Source of the DNA: Microbulbifer sp. TB1203
GTDB lineage: Bacteria > Pseudomonadota > Gammaproteobacteria > Pseudomonadales > Cellvibrionaceae
Length of the DNA: 64,000 bases
Direction of reading: 5' to 3'
Assembly (NCBI RefSeq): GCF_030997045.1
Contig: NZ_CP116899.1
Coordinates: 3,124,001-3,188,000, forward strand
Shown here: one piece after another, positions 25,430-35,135 of the stretch
How the letters are laid out: each line of letters opens with the position of its first letter
Numbering within the stretch: position 1 is the first letter of the stretch
The notes under the pieces: generated by a model
Told to the model about the DNA's origin: nothing
Databases searched by the model: none
What the model saw: the letters and a program-made list of their open reading frames with translations, nothing else
Made by a program: the position numbers and the translations under genes

Positions 25430-25540
25430 CTGGCGGGCACGACCCATGGATATCAGCTGGTTTATGCGCATGCTGAACGAGTCTATCGCCCGCGAGGCCA
25501 CCGGGAAGACGGCTGGACCGGCCGCTTGTCGAGTAGGCCG
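25430..25540 (+). pseudogene. Remnant of a REP-associated tyrosine transposase (RAYT, IS200-like)
   Basis: From 25446 the frame reads MDISWFMRMLNESIAREA and then, after a one-base shift at 25500, REDGWTGRLSSR. This matches the well-conserved RAYT segment WFMR-LNE-IAR-AN-EDG-TGRFWEGR, with the final part decayed. Only about 30 residues remain; the catalytic HUH region is absent. RAYTs mobilise REP palindromes, which are common throughout this window. Confidence 0.7.
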
Positions 25541-25578
25541 AGAGAGTTTCACCCTCCGCCCCTCCTAGAACAGAATAT

Positions 25579-25977
25579 TCAAGTTCCTTCAACTTCCAGC
25601 ATCGGCTGCCCGCGCTTACAAAGCTGAATCGCCAATCCCCAAGGATCACGCATCATCACCAGATGCGAGCCGTCATTCAGTCGCACTTCGTCCACAAAAC
25701 TGGCCCCGGCCTTTTCCAATTTCTCCCGACTGGTTTCCGGTTCTTTACAGACAAACGCCAAGTGCAACAACAGCGGGTTCATCTCTCCATAGGGCGGGAC
25801 TTCATCCGCTGGGTTGTTATAGATTTCGATCATTACCGCACCGCTGGAGTCGGCGAGGAAATGGGTGAAGGGCGCCTTATCAAGGCTGCGTGCCACACGC
25901 ATATCGAAATGTTCCGTGTACCAGGCGGCCACCGCCACGGGGTCCGCCACGTTGAAAGCAAAATGTTCGATCTTCAT
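25579..25977 (-). CDS. VOC-family (glyoxalase/bleomycin-resistance-like) protein
   Basis: A 132-residue vicinal-oxygen-chelate protein with two beta-alpha-beta-beta-beta units: MKIEHFAFNVADPVAVAAWY at the start and LLHLAFVCKEPE in the second half, ending MMRDPWGLAIQLCKR. Metal-ligand candidates are His5, the His of LLHLAF and the Glu of VMIEIY. No signal peptide, so cytoplasmic. GGAG lies 8 bases before the ATG. Its reaction cannot be deduced; a role in carbohydrate catabolism is suggested only by position, downstream of the GH43 and TBDR genes on the same strand. Confidence 0.8.
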   Translation of the reverse strand: MKIEHFAFNVADPVAVAAWYTEHFDMRVARSLDKAPFTHFLADSSGAVMIEIYNNPADEVPPYGEMNPLLLHLAFVCKEPETSREKLEKAGASFVDEVRLNDGSHLVMMRDPWGLAIQLCKRGQPMLEVEGT

Positions 25978-25989
25978 TCTTTTTACTCC

Positions 25990-26260
25990 TCACTCCAATT
26001 CAGCGGCCGGCTGTGCCAGCCATGTCTCGATATCATCGGGAACTGACGGTGCTCGTTGGCTGGGCGCGCGCCTGCACAGGCCAGCAGATACTCTGATCCC
26101 CTCCGGTGCCCAGCCGCTACGCGCCGCTTGCCCCGCATCGCCGGGGCGTACGCGGATATGCTGGACGCGCACGTCGTGGGTTCGGATCGAGAGGCCGCTG
26201 CAGATCTGGGTAATGCCGAGAGAGGGCGCCGTCTGTCCGGCAATGGAACGACGAAAAATC
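25990..26260 (-). pseudogene. Decayed pectate-lyase-like (PL1-type beta-helix) remnant
   Basis: Reading the minus strand from about 26247, one frame gives IAGQTAPSLGIT followed by GLSIRTHDVRVQHIRVRPGD and then a stop at 25990. The IAGQTAP-GIT...IRTHDV-VQH-R-RPGD pattern is typical of one group of secreted pectate lyases. The N-terminus and the whole catalytic half are missing, and the frame upstream lacks a proper start. It is a relic of a further lyase that once stood between GH43 and the VOC gene. Confidence 0.65.
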
Positions 26261-26281
26261 CCATGGTTTTTTCACGTGTTC

Positions 26282-26357
26282 TGTAGGAGCGGCCGTTGGC
26301 CGCGATCGACAGTGGTAATTTCCCAGGGCCCATCGCGGCCAACGGCCGCTCCTACAA
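26282..26357. repeat. Inverted pair of REP elements
   Basis: TGTAGGAGCGGCCGTTGGCC (from 26282) and its reverse complement (ending near 26356) enclose about 25 bases. This is the clearest REP doublet in the window and lies just after the GH43 stop and next to the pectate-lyase remnant. Confidence 0.85.
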
Positions 26358-26371
26358 GGACAGTGCGAAGA

Positions 26372-27928
26372 TTAGTTTACGTGCAGATAGTCGAAGTCTG
26401 CGTGGCCGTTGTCGCCTTGGGCAAAGAGGCCGAAGCGGGCGCCCACCCAGCGTCCGGGTTGGGCGATAAATCCCTCGTTCAGCGGTGTCCAGTTCCCATC
26501 CGGCTGGCGGTAGGAAAACACGGTACGGCCTTCGGGAAAGACGCTGATGCTGATTTCCGCCTGGGGCTTCTCCAGCTCTGCGAGCAGAACCTCATGGGTC
26601 TTGCAACCGCCGCGGGCGCCGATACACACGTTGTAAATCAGCTGGCTTTTGCCGTCTTCGTTGCGCAGCCCGAGCCAGGCGTAGTCGGTGCCGTAGACCA
26701 ACAGGCCGGCCTGGGCCTTGTCTCCCTCGAGCCGCAGCTTGGTCTCCACGCGGAACTCTTCCGCCGGGAACTTCTGCAATAACAGCGACGGCACATGCCA
26801 GAGGTTTTCTGCCTCACCGGTGCCGGGCTGGGCAAAGAGGCGCAGGTGGCCGGGGTTATCGCTAAGCGAATACCAGTCGGCGCGCCAGTTGGCGTTCCAC
26901 TGCCACTGGGGCTGCAGTTCTTTCGTATCGAATTCGTCGCTGGTAGCCAGGGAAAAGTCCGACGATGCCGCGGATACTTTGGGACGCGCGTAGCTCAGTA
27001 CCGGCTCGCCGCGACCATCACCGTCGGGGTCTGCGCCGATCACCGGCCAGCCATCTCTCCATTGCATGGGTTGCAGGTGCACTATACGGCCGTAGGCGTC
27101 CTTGTCCTGGAAATGCAGGAACCAGTCCTCACCACCGGAGGTGCTTACCCAGGCGCCCTGGTGCGGGCCGTTGATGGGGGTATTGCCCTGAGCCAACACC
27201 ACCTTCGCCTCGTAAGGTCCTTCGATTTTTTTTGCGCGGAATACCGACTGCCAGCCCTGTGTGACACCGCCCGCGGGCGCAAACACATAGTAGTAGCCGT
27301 CGCGCTTGTAAAACTTGGGGCCTTCCAGAGTGCGATAGCCGGGAATCTTATTGCCGTCGATCACCACTTTGCCCTTGTCGAGAACCTTGCGCGCATCGGC
27401 GCTCATGCGGTGCAGGGTGAGTACATTATTGATGCCGGAACGGCTCTTGGCCCAGGCGTGCAGCAGGTAGGCCTTGCCATCGTCATCCCACAGGGGGGTG
27501 GGGTCAATCAGCCCTTTTCCTTCTTTCAGAAGGTGTGGCTCGCTCCAGGGGCCGCGCATATCCTCGGCGGTGATCACGAAAATACCCTGATCCGGGTCGC
27601 CGTAGAAAACCCAGAATTTGTCGTCGTGATAGCGCAGGCTGGGCGCCCAGACGCCGTTGCCGTGCTGGGGAATAGAAAAACGCTCGTCCGGCACCTGCTG
27701 CTCCAGCACGTGGCCGAGCAGGCGCCAGTGCACCAGGTCCCTGGAGTGCAGTATCGGCAGGGCGGGCGCATGGTTGAAGCTGGACGAAATCATATAGAAA
27801 TCGTCGCCCACCCGAACCGCATCCGGGTCCGAATAGTCGGCGTGAATTATGGGATTTCGATATTCGGCGGCATTAGCGGTTTGCGCCAGTAAACACAGCG
27901 CAGCGCATGCTATTAGGAGCTGTTTCAC
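26372..27928 (-). CDS. GH43 family glycosidase with C-terminal beta-sandwich
   Basis: Periplasmic exo-glycosidase, likely an arabinofuranosidase or beta-xylosidase trimming pectin side chains. I place the start at GTG 27928, since GGAGG lies 8 bases before it; the ATG at 27943 overlaps that Shine-Dalgarno. 518 residues: signal peptide ending TANA (about 20), five-bladed propeller (about 22-320) with NPIIHADYSDPDAVRVGDDF (first catalytic Asp in the DPD region) and ISSSFNHAPALPILHSRDL, then the family's C-terminal concanavalin-like domain (about 330-518). It follows a TBDR gene on the same strand. The precise substrate is open. Confidence 0.88.
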   Translation of the reverse strand: MKQLLIACAALCLLAQTANAAEYRNPIIHADYSDPDAVRVGDDFYMISSSFNHAPALPILHSRDLVHWRLLGHVLEQQVPDERFSIPQHGNGVWAPSLRYHDDKFWVFYGDPDQGIFVITAEDMRGPWSEPHLLKEGKGLIDPTPLWDDDGKAYLLHAWAKSRSGINNVLTLHRMSADARKVLDKGKVVIDGNKIPGYRTLEGPKFYKRDGYYYVFAPAGGVTQGWQSVFRAKKIEGPYEAKVVLAQGNTPINGPHQGAWVSTSGGEDWFLHFQDKDAYGRIVHLQPMQWRDGWPVIGADPDGDGRGEPVLSYARPKVSAASSDFSLATSDEFDTKELQPQWQWNANWRADWYSLSDNPGHLRLFAQPGTGEAENLWHVPSLLLQKFPAEEFRVETKLRLEGDKAQAGLLVYGTDYAWLGLRNEDGKSQLIYNVCIGARGGCKTHEVLLAELEKPQAEISISVFPEGRTVFSYRQPDGNWTPLNEGFIAQPGRWVGARFGLFAQGDNGHADFDYLHVN

Positions 27929-27955
27929 AGCATGAGCCTCCATTTACATAAAAAG

Positions 27956-28045
27956 GCATCATTCTCTTGGAATATGATGCCCAATCGGGAAAATAACGAC
28001 GCATTACAACGCCACCGCAAAGAGTAACAACTGTTTTGCGGTGGC
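27956..28045 (-). other. Two hairpins between TBDR and GH43
   Basis: GCATCAT / ATGATGC (27956-27980) and GCCACCGCAAA / TTTTGCGGTGGC (28011-28045). The second lies 6 bases past the TBDR stop on the minus strand; with no T-run it may be a partial terminator or 3'-end stabiliser. Confidence 0.45.
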
Positions 28046-28051
28046 CACCGA

Positions 28052-30828
28052 TCAGTAGCGGTAAGTAGCACCCAGGTAGTACTGGGCACCGGTAAAGTGC
28101 TCATCGTAAAGGCGCTTTTCATCTTCACCCAGGTATCTGTACTTGGGCTCATCACCGATATTGATGGCCTCGAAACTCAGCTTCCAGTTGTCGTTAACGT
28201 TGTAGCTGGCGGACAGGTCGATATGGTTACTGGCGCCGACTTTCTCTTCACGGCTAAGGTTCCTGAAGTATTCACCCCGGTAGGCATTGGAAATGCGCGC
28301 CTGGAAGTCCTCATTCTCCCAGTAGAGGGTGAAGTTGTAAGACTCTTCGGACAGGCCGGTAAAGGGGTTGCCGCTGTCGGTCTCGCCCTCGACCCGTGTG
28401 TAGTTGCTCTGCACACCGAAATCCCTTACCCATTCGGGGCCGGGCAGGAAGGTCAGCGGCTGCTGGTATTGCAGCTCCCAGCCTTTAACCTCCGCACCAC
28501 CGCCGTTAACCCTGCGCGACACTTCAAACACCGCGTCTTTGAGCTGGTCGACCTGAGCACCCAGCATGCTGTCCGGCAGGCCGGTTTCGCTCCAGGGCAT
28601 GTCCACTCTATCCGAGGTGGGGAAAGAGTCGATATCCTTCTGGAATAGCGCCAAGCTCACCAATGCATTTTCGGCAAAGTACCATTCGGCGGAGAGGTCG
28701 TAAGCCTTGGCGCGGAAGGGTTCGATATAGGGATTGCCGTAGCTCACTCTGGGCTCGCCAAAGATGGAAACCGAGCCGCCCGGGTTGAGGTCGGTAAGGT
28801 TGGGCCGGCTCATCACCTTGGCCGCGCCTGCGCGCAGTATCACATCGTCGCTCAGGTTGTAGGCGAGATTCAGGGCCGGCAAAGTGTCGTCGTACTCGTG
28901 CTTGACAGTTGCATACACCTCTTGGTCCACATCATCTTCGTCGGTGAAGACGGTCAGACCGGTGGCGGCCAGCTCGGTGGTGACCTGGCGCACACCCAGG
29001 TTGCCGCGCAACCGGTGACCGAATACTTCGGTGTCCATATCGATCTGCGCGAAGTAACCCAGGCTGTCCTCGTCCACCTTGCGGTTGTCACCGGCGCGCG
29101 GCGCGTAATCCCAGCATCCGGAGGCCATCAGTTCGGAAGAACGGGCAAAATCGGCCATGAAATAGGTCTGGCCACCGGAATTTACCGTGCTACCGTCCCC
29201 GCCACTCAGTGCTGCACTTATACCACAAGCGTTACCGTCCCTCGTCCCGTCCTCAATATCAGCTTCGGAAAACAGCTTGTCGGCACGCTGGCCACGAATT
29301 TCGTATCCGTAGAACTTGCTGCTGGCGCCAGCCTTCAGGGTGAAGGCGTCACTCAGGTCGAACTCCAGGTCGAAGCTTGCGTGTTCTGTCTCTGAACTGG
29401 CGTCATAGAGGCGGTCGCGATATTCGGACAGCTCCCAGTTGGCCGGGTTGGAGAGATCAAAGCCATACGCCATGTCAAGGGAAGTGGAGCCATTGTAGTT
29501 CCAGCTGACCCAGTCGTCGGCGTCCGCGTAAGCGACGTTCTGCCGCGAGTATTCGTCCTCCTCGCCATCGTTGACCGTATCGCCATCGCTAAAGTGCTCA
29601 TAAACCACAGTCACTTCGCGGTTGTCCATCACCGATTTCGTGGCCCCAACCAATGCCTTGACGCGCAGGCGGTCGCTGAAATCATGTTCGAGCCCCAGTG
29701 AATACTGCTTGTACTCGGAATCCCAGTCAGCGCGGAAATTCTCCGAGCGTACGTCAGCGCCGGCCACGATGGCACTAGTCATGGTGCCGTTGTCGTCGAT
29801 GGTGTAGTCCAGGATATCCATCTCACTGGTGCCGCTATTCGGCTTAGTATCCAGGCGCGCCAGCGAGATAGCGCCCAAGTAGGGCTCGTTGCGGGTCACG
29901 TCCACTTTCGCGTAGAGGACATCCGCGGTCAGCTGGGTGCTCTCGGCGGGCCGCCATTGGAAGGACGAGGTCAGGCCCAGACGGTCCTGTTCATTGGTCT
30001 TGTCGGCGATACGGGGTATGCGCGGATGCCAGGATTGCATAACCGCGGCCCGCTCGTCGTCGCTGTCGCAGGCGCTGCAGTTAACCAGGCCGGTTCCCTT
30101 GCTGCCCTCCCAGGTTTCCCAGCGCACGGTTTCGGCGCCCTCGGTGCTGGAATTCTTTTGTGAGTAGGCACCGGAGAGCAGGAAACCGAGGGTTTTGTCC
30201 TCATTGCTGAGACTGAACAGGCCCGACATACGCGGGGTCATTTCGCCGGACTGGTCGTTGTAGCTCTCTTGCAGATTGGTCACCAGGGTGAAGGGATCGT
30301 AGTCGAGCGGACGAGCGGTCTGCAGGGACACGGTGGCGCCCAACGAGCCCTCTTCCAGCTCCGCCGAAGTGGTCTTGTAGACATCCAGGCGGTTGAATAG
30401 CTCGGAGGCGAAGACGTTAAAATCGAAGCTGCGATCGGTACGCGGACCTCCGGAGCCTGCGGCCAGAGACTGGGCCTGCATACCGTTGACCTGCACGCGA
30501 GTGTAGGTGGAGCCCAGACCGCGCACGGTGATGGTGCGGCCCTCACCGTCGTCCCGGTCGATGGCCACCCCGGGTATGCGCTGCAGGGACTCCGCCAAGT
30601 TCTGGTCGGGGAAATCGGCAATATCCTCCGCCAGAATTGAATCCATCATGTGGTGGAATCGCGCTTGGTATCCAGAGCTTTGGCAAGGCTTCCGGCGTAA
30701 CTGCCAGTGACCGTGATCTCCTCGATCGCCGCGGAACTCTCCTGGGCGATCGCAGAGGCAACGTTCAGTGTCATACCGGCAACAGCGATGCCAAGATACA
30801 ACGGTTTTTTCACAAATGTGCGGTACAT
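28052..30828 (-). CDS. TonB-dependent receptor with an apparent frameshift near the N-terminus
   Basis: Outer-membrane receptor, likely for oligosaccharides released by the adjacent GH43/GH28. The first 60 codons from ATG 30828 (AGGAG upstream) give a signal peptide ending ASAIAQ and the TonB box AIEEITVTGSYAGSLAKAL, then stop at TGA 30646-30648. The remainder continues in another frame from ATG 30649 (MMDSILAEDIADFPDQNLAE), giving an 865-residue plug and barrel ending YYLGATYRY. The two pieces meet in the sequence ATGA and together restore a normal receptor, so one base seems lost. It could be a sequencing error, a real inactivation, or coupled reinitiation; the last would leave the barrel without a signal peptide. 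Confidence 0.85.
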
Positions 30829-30881
30829 TATTATTCTCCTGTTTTTTTTCTCATCGCTTTACCCAAGCGCGTTGAGGAGCT

Positions 30882-30907
30882 GCAGGGAGGCACTTTCGTC
30901 TCCCTGC
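30882..30907. other. Hairpin between the two TBDR genes
   Basis: GCAGGGAG (30882-30889) pairs with CTCCCTGC (30900-30907). It stands 25 bases past the stop of the upstream TBDR; no T-run follows. Confidence 0.4.
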
Positions 30908-30932
30908 AAGCAGATCCACAGTGCACTATGGG

Positions 30933-33716
30933 TTAGAAGTTGACTCTCATGCCCAGCAGAATTTCCCGTCCAGTACTGTTGTACTCCCTCACCAGATCCA
31001 TGTCACCGGTAGGGCCAGTGGTATACAGGCGCTCGGTTTCGTTGGTGAGGTTGATGGCTTCCAAGGTCACCTTCAGATAGTCGGTCACGTTGTAGAAGGC
31101 CGACATATCCACACGGGTGGGACCGCTAGTCATCTCAGCCGCGTTGCCGTTGGATCCAGGTGCACGGGTGGTGTAATCATCCCTGTCGTTAACCATCAGG
31201 CGGGCTCCGAACTGGTCCGTCTCATAGTAGACGCCCATGTTATAGCTGTTCTTCGACAGGCCCGGCAGTTCGCCCTCGACACCATCGCCGAAGTCGGCGC
31301 TGGATCGCACGTGGGTGTAGTTGGCAAGCAGGCCGAAATTGCTGGCCCAGCCCGGCAGGAAGCGCAGCGGTTGCTGGTAGCCAATCTCGTAACCTTCCAC
31401 GGTAGCGCCTTCACCATTGACGGGCGTCCGGAGATCCCAGCCCTGTTCATCCGGCTGAATGACATTGGGCTCGAACAGCGGACTGTTGGGATCATATTCA
31501 GGCCGCGCTGCAACCGCAGCGCGGATATCGTCAGGCAGGAACTGATTTTCCAGTTCCTGAGTGGTAATAAAGCTCTCTATCTCCTTGTGGAACAGGGTCA
31601 GCGCCAGTACCGACTCGTCGTCGAAATACCACTCCAGACCCAGGTCCGCAGAATTGGCTCGCACCGGCTCAAGATCCGGATTGCCGAGAGAGACACTCTG
31701 GTTGATGGGCGTCACACTGACCGTGCCCGCGAGACTGCCGAGCCCCGGCCGGCTGATGTTGCGGCCCACGCCCAGGCGCAGCAGCAGATCTTCGCGGAAC
31801 TCCCACACCAGGTTGGTGGAAGGCAGCACTTCTGTATAGCTACCCTCCCTGCGGGTGGGCACGAAGCCACCCTCGCCGTCGCTGGCCACACCCTGTGAGG
31901 TTACTTCGGAGTCCACTATGCGCAAGCCGGCATTCACGGTGAGGGGCAGACCCAGCAGCTGGGTTTCCACATTGGTCTCCACATAGCCACCCAGGGTCTC
32001 TTCTTTGATGTCGTAGGTGCTGGAGTCGTCTTCGTTCAGCTCCCATTGACCTACACCCCAGGCGGCAGCGGCCGCATCGTAATCCGCCACCAGCCAGTTG
32101 GTGGGGAAACCAGAGGGCGCGTCTATGCCGTCGGAATAGTCATCCACGACATTGCCCAACTGGTCTGCCAAGCCCGCGGCTACCACTTCTCCGTTTAGAG
32201 AGTTAATGTTAATGGCATCCCACCGCTGGGATTCCACCTTACGGCTGTTCCAGATCAAACCTGTCTTGACACTGGAACTGTCGCCTTCGATGGTGAAATC
32301 GGCGCGAAAGGTATCATTGGTGCGCTCGACGATATCCCGACGTAAAGTTGGGCCAGACCACTCATAGTTTGAGGGGTCGAGGATATCGAAGCCATAGGAC
32401 ATCTCGGCAATATCGCCGTCTTCCAAGAAGGAGTAGGAGAAGCTGTGTCCCTCGGCGGCAGTCTGGTTGAAGCGCAGCTGGTCCTCACTGTGCTCGGACA
32501 CTGCGTTGCCGTACATCACATCCAGAGTGATATTGTCCGCAAGATCGAACTTGCCTGAGAGCACTACCTGCTGGAAATCTGTCTCACTGAACTGGCCGCG
32601 GCTCTCAGAGCGGGGTGCCACGTTTTCAAATTCGCCGGCGACGATCATACGCCCGGATTCATCGAGAGTGACTTCGGTGGGAATCACAGTGTCATAGACA
32701 TTCCGGAACTGGGCGAAGTAGTTGTATGAGGTCACATCCGCCTTCAGATTCGAGCTGAGTACATCCAGGGAGAACTCCATGGTGTCCGTGGGGCGGTACT
32801 GCAGCGAGCCGGTAAGGCCCAGGCGCTCCTGGTCGCGGTTGAAGGAGTCCATACGTGGGAGGCGCGGCGTCCACATATAGTCAAGCGGGTTCGCGTCGGG
32901 GTCCACCTCTCCGGAATGGTTCGCTCCGGGGTTAGGAGTGCCGTTGACCACGGTTGGGGAAGTTCCGCTGGCCCAACTCCTGCCCCCATTGGCATGGGGA
33001 CTGGTCCAACGTACAGTACCGAAGCCCTCCTGGCGCACGGTGCGCTCAGAGTAGGCAGCGCTCACAAGTACGCCCAGCTTATCGTCCATAAAGGTATTGC
33101 TGTAGAGGCCGGTGAAACGCGGATCCTGCTCACCGGCAAAGCTGTCCACCATCAACTGGCCACCGAAAGCTATATGCTGGCCGGGAGTATCCAAAGGTTT
33201 GGCAGTGGACAGCTCCACTGTGGACGCCAGTCCGCCCTCCTCCACCGAGGCGACGGGTGACTTATGGATAGTGATTCTGTTGAATAGCTCCGAAGCGAAA
33301 ACGTTGAAATCGAAATCGCGGCCGCGGTTGACACCACCGGAGGAATCCAGGCCGCCGGTACTGGCGGGAACTTCCATACCGTTCAGAGTAGTGCGCGAAA
33401 AACCCGGACCAAGGCCGCGCACGGTGATATTGCGACCCTCACCACCCTCGCGGGTGATGGCAACACCGGGCACCCGCTGCAACGACTCGGCCAGGTTGAG
33501 ATCCGGCATCTTGCCGATGTCTTCGGCGACGATGCTATCGCTGCTGTTGGCATTCATACGCTTGGCGTCCAAACCCTTTTGCAAGGAGGCGCGAAACCCC
33601 GTTACGGTGATTTCTTCCAGCGTCTGTCCTTGTTCATTAGCACTTTGCTCCTGAGCAAACACCGGCGAAGCTACTGCCATAGCCAACACGAGCGGCTTGA
33701 TTTTATATTTGTTCAT
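30933..33716 (-). CDS. TonB-dependent receptor (927 aa)
   Basis: Outer-membrane importer, substrate probably galacturonate oligomers given its coupling to GH28. The signal peptide ends SPVFAQ (about 22); the TonB box is LEEITVTGFRASLQKGL. The plug (about 45-170) contains NLAESLQRVPGVAITREGGE and ITVRGLGPGFSRTTLNGME; the barrel ends ILLGMRVNF. The ATG at 33716 overlaps the TGA of the upstream GH28 gene in ATGA, and its ribosome binding site AAGGAG lies inside that gene, so the pair is translationally coupled. Related in sequence to the TBDR at 28052 (shared NLAESLQR-PGVAI and RGLG patterns), consistent with an old duplication. Confidence 0.94.
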   Translation of the reverse strand: MNKYKIKPLVLAMAVASPVFAQEQSANEQGQTLEEITVTGFRASLQKGLDAKRMNANSSDSIVAEDIGKMPDLNLAESLQRVPGVAITREGGEGRNITVRGLGPGFSRTTLNGMEVPASTGGLDSSGGVNRGRDFDFNVFASELFNRITIHKSPVASVEEGGLASTVELSTAKPLDTPGQHIAFGGQLMVDSFAGEQDPRFTGLYSNTFMDDKLGVLVSAAYSERTVRQEGFGTVRWTSPHANGGRSWASGTSPTVVNGTPNPGANHSGEVDPDANPLDYMWTPRLPRMDSFNRDQERLGLTGSLQYRPTDTMEFSLDVLSSNLKADVTSYNYFAQFRNVYDTVIPTEVTLDESGRMIVAGEFENVAPRSESRGQFSETDFQQVVLSGKFDLADNITLDVMYGNAVSEHSEDQLRFNQTAAEGHSFSYSFLEDGDIAEMSYGFDILDPSNYEWSGPTLRRDIVERTNDTFRADFTIEGDSSSVKTGLIWNSRKVESQRWDAININSLNGEVVAAGLADQLGNVVDDYSDGIDAPSGFPTNWLVADYDAAAAAWGVGQWELNEDDSSTYDIKEETLGGYVETNVETQLLGLPLTVNAGLRIVDSEVTSQGVASDGEGGFVPTRREGSYTEVLPSTNLVWEFREDLLLRLGVGRNISRPGLGSLAGTVSVTPINQSVSLGNPDLEPVRANSADLGLEWYFDDESVLALTLFHKEIESFITTQELENQFLPDDIRAAVAARPEYDPNSPLFEPNVIQPDEQGWDLRTPVNGEGATVEGYEIGYQQPLRFLPGWASNFGLLANYTHVRSSADFGDGVEGELPGLSKNSYNMGVYYETDQFGARLMVNDRDDYTTRAPGSNGNAAEMTSGPTRVDMSAFYNVTDYLKVTLEAINLTNETERLYTTGPTGDMDLVREYNSTGREILLGMRVNF

Positions 33717-35101
33717 CGCGTTATCTCCTTTTTCTCTGTTTCATGCCAGCTAAGTACGCCATCAATTCGCTGACTGCCTAGTTTTACTGCATCAAATTTC
33801 AGATTTACTGCGTTTTCTATAACCATTGGGGTTTCCACTTGGTCGACAATGACATCCTTGAACAACACATCCTGAAGCGGCGCAGACGATGGTGCGTGAA
33901 CCTCCAGAAAGGTACCCACCTCCTCTACATCAATATTCTCGAAAACGATATCCCGATAGGTAGAAGGGAAAAATCCACCCAGTTCTCCCGGGTAATTCAA
34001 CTGAAACCAGAACAGGTTCTTGAACGATTCCACTTTCAGATTGCGGAAGCGGACAGTTTCCACCAAACCACCGCGATCGAGGTTTGACTTGAAACGAAAG
34101 GCGGACTCTCCCTGGCGCAGTATGTTATCGGAGAAAAATACCTGCTTGATACCACCGGACATTTCACTGCCAAGGGCTATACCATCTTCTCCGCCCATAT
34201 CATTGTGGCGCACAACAATTCTCTCGCTGGGGATGCCGATTTTGCGGCCGTCCAGGTCGCGGCCGGATTTAATCACCACCGAATCATCACCGGTCCGGAA
34301 CCAGCTGTTCTCGACCAGCACATTTTTGCTCGACTCTATATCGATTCCGTCATTGTTCGAAAAGTGACTGTCGACACGAATACCCTTAACTGTGGCATCT
34401 TCTGTATAGACAAGGTGGTTTACCCAGAAAGGCGAGTTCAGAGCTGTGTAATCCTCCAGCAAGACCCGCCGGGCACGGAAGAACTGCACCAGCGGTGGAC
34501 GAAGATAGGTTCCCTCAGCAAAGATGCGTTCCTCAACGGGGACTCCTTCGGCTCCCATCCTGCGCAACCTGTGCATATCCTTGGATTGCAACGGATGCCA
34601 ATCCTTGAATTCGCTGTTCCGGTTGCCGTCGATAGTGCCCTTGCCGGTTATTGCCACATCTTCCACATTGCTGGCATAAACCAACGGCGAGTAGCTAAAC
34701 AATTCGGTGCCTTCCCATCGGGTCTTTACAACCGGCAGGTAGTGTTCCGGCTCGCGGGAAAATAACAGAGTGGCGTCTTCCTCCAGGCGGAGTTCTATAC
34801 GACTTTGCAAGACAACGGGGCCATTGCTCAACCACCTGCCTTTAGGGATCACCACCTTTCCGCCGCCATTTTCAGAAGCGACCTTTATGGCTTCCAGTAT
34901 CGCCCGCCTAGCGTCAGCTCCCGGCTTGGCACCAAAGTCGGTAATTCTGTATGTTTTATCCGGAATGTTCGGCAGTTGAATATCCGCAACGATATGCTCG
35001 GCAAGCTCCCATTCGTCCGCACCCGCCGATGGAGATAGGAGTGCGAACAAAGCGAGAGCGAGCACATGTTGAAAAGTGCTCTTATTCTTGCTCTTCCGCA
35101 T
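33713..35101 (-). CDS. GH28 polygalacturonase-family enzyme with altered active-site His
   Basis: Periplasmic GH28 beta-helix hydrolase of 462 residues. ATG 35101 is preferred (GGAAG 8 bases upstream) over the TTG at 35122. The signal peptide ends SPSAGA. Motifs: NNDGIDIES, GDDSVVIKSGR and RFKSNLDRGG. The usual GHG segment reads GGEDGIALGSEMSGG, so Glu stands where the GH28 at 49059 has His (RDGHGGLVLGSE), with one residue fewer before it. Both catalytic Asp motifs are kept. It lies 35 bases after dctM and overlaps the next TBDR gene, making a transporter-hydrolase-receptor operon. Substrate may differ from plain galacturonan, for example rhamnogalacturonan or xylogalacturonan pieces. Confidence 0.9.
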   Translation of the reverse strand: MRKSKNKSTFQHVLALALFALLSPSAGADEWELAEHIVADIQLPNIPDKTYRITDFGAKPGADARRAILEAIKVASENGGGKVVIPKGRWLSNGPVVLQSRIELRLEEDATLLFSREPEHYLPVVKTRWEGTELFSYSPLVYASNVEDVAITGKGTIDGNRNSEFKDWHPLQSKDMHRLRRMGAEGVPVEERIFAEGTYLRPPLVQFFRARRVLLEDYTALNSPFWVNHLVYTEDATVKGIRVDSHFSNNDGIDIESSKNVLVENSWFRTGDDSVVIKSGRDLDGRKIGIPSERIVVRHNDMGGEDGIALGSEMSGGIKQVFFSDNILRQGESAFRFKSNLDRGGLVETVRFRNLKVESFKNLFWFQLNYPGELGGFFPSTYRDIVFENIDVEEVGTFLEVHAPSSAPLQDVLFKDVIVDQVETPMVIENAVNLKFDAVKLGSQRIDGVLSWHETEKKEITR

Positions 35102-35135
35102 ATAACGCACTTCCGTATGCAAGCTTCCAATAGGC

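Noticed and set aside
25865..26782. 305-codon plus-strand frame
   Set aside because: It spans the VOC gene, the lyase remnant, a REP doublet and the GH43 3' end, all on the minus strand.
30646..30828. Separate small gene for the 60-codon signal-peptide frame
   Set aside because: Its TonB box and signal peptide belong to the following receptor; it is better read as one frameshifted gene.
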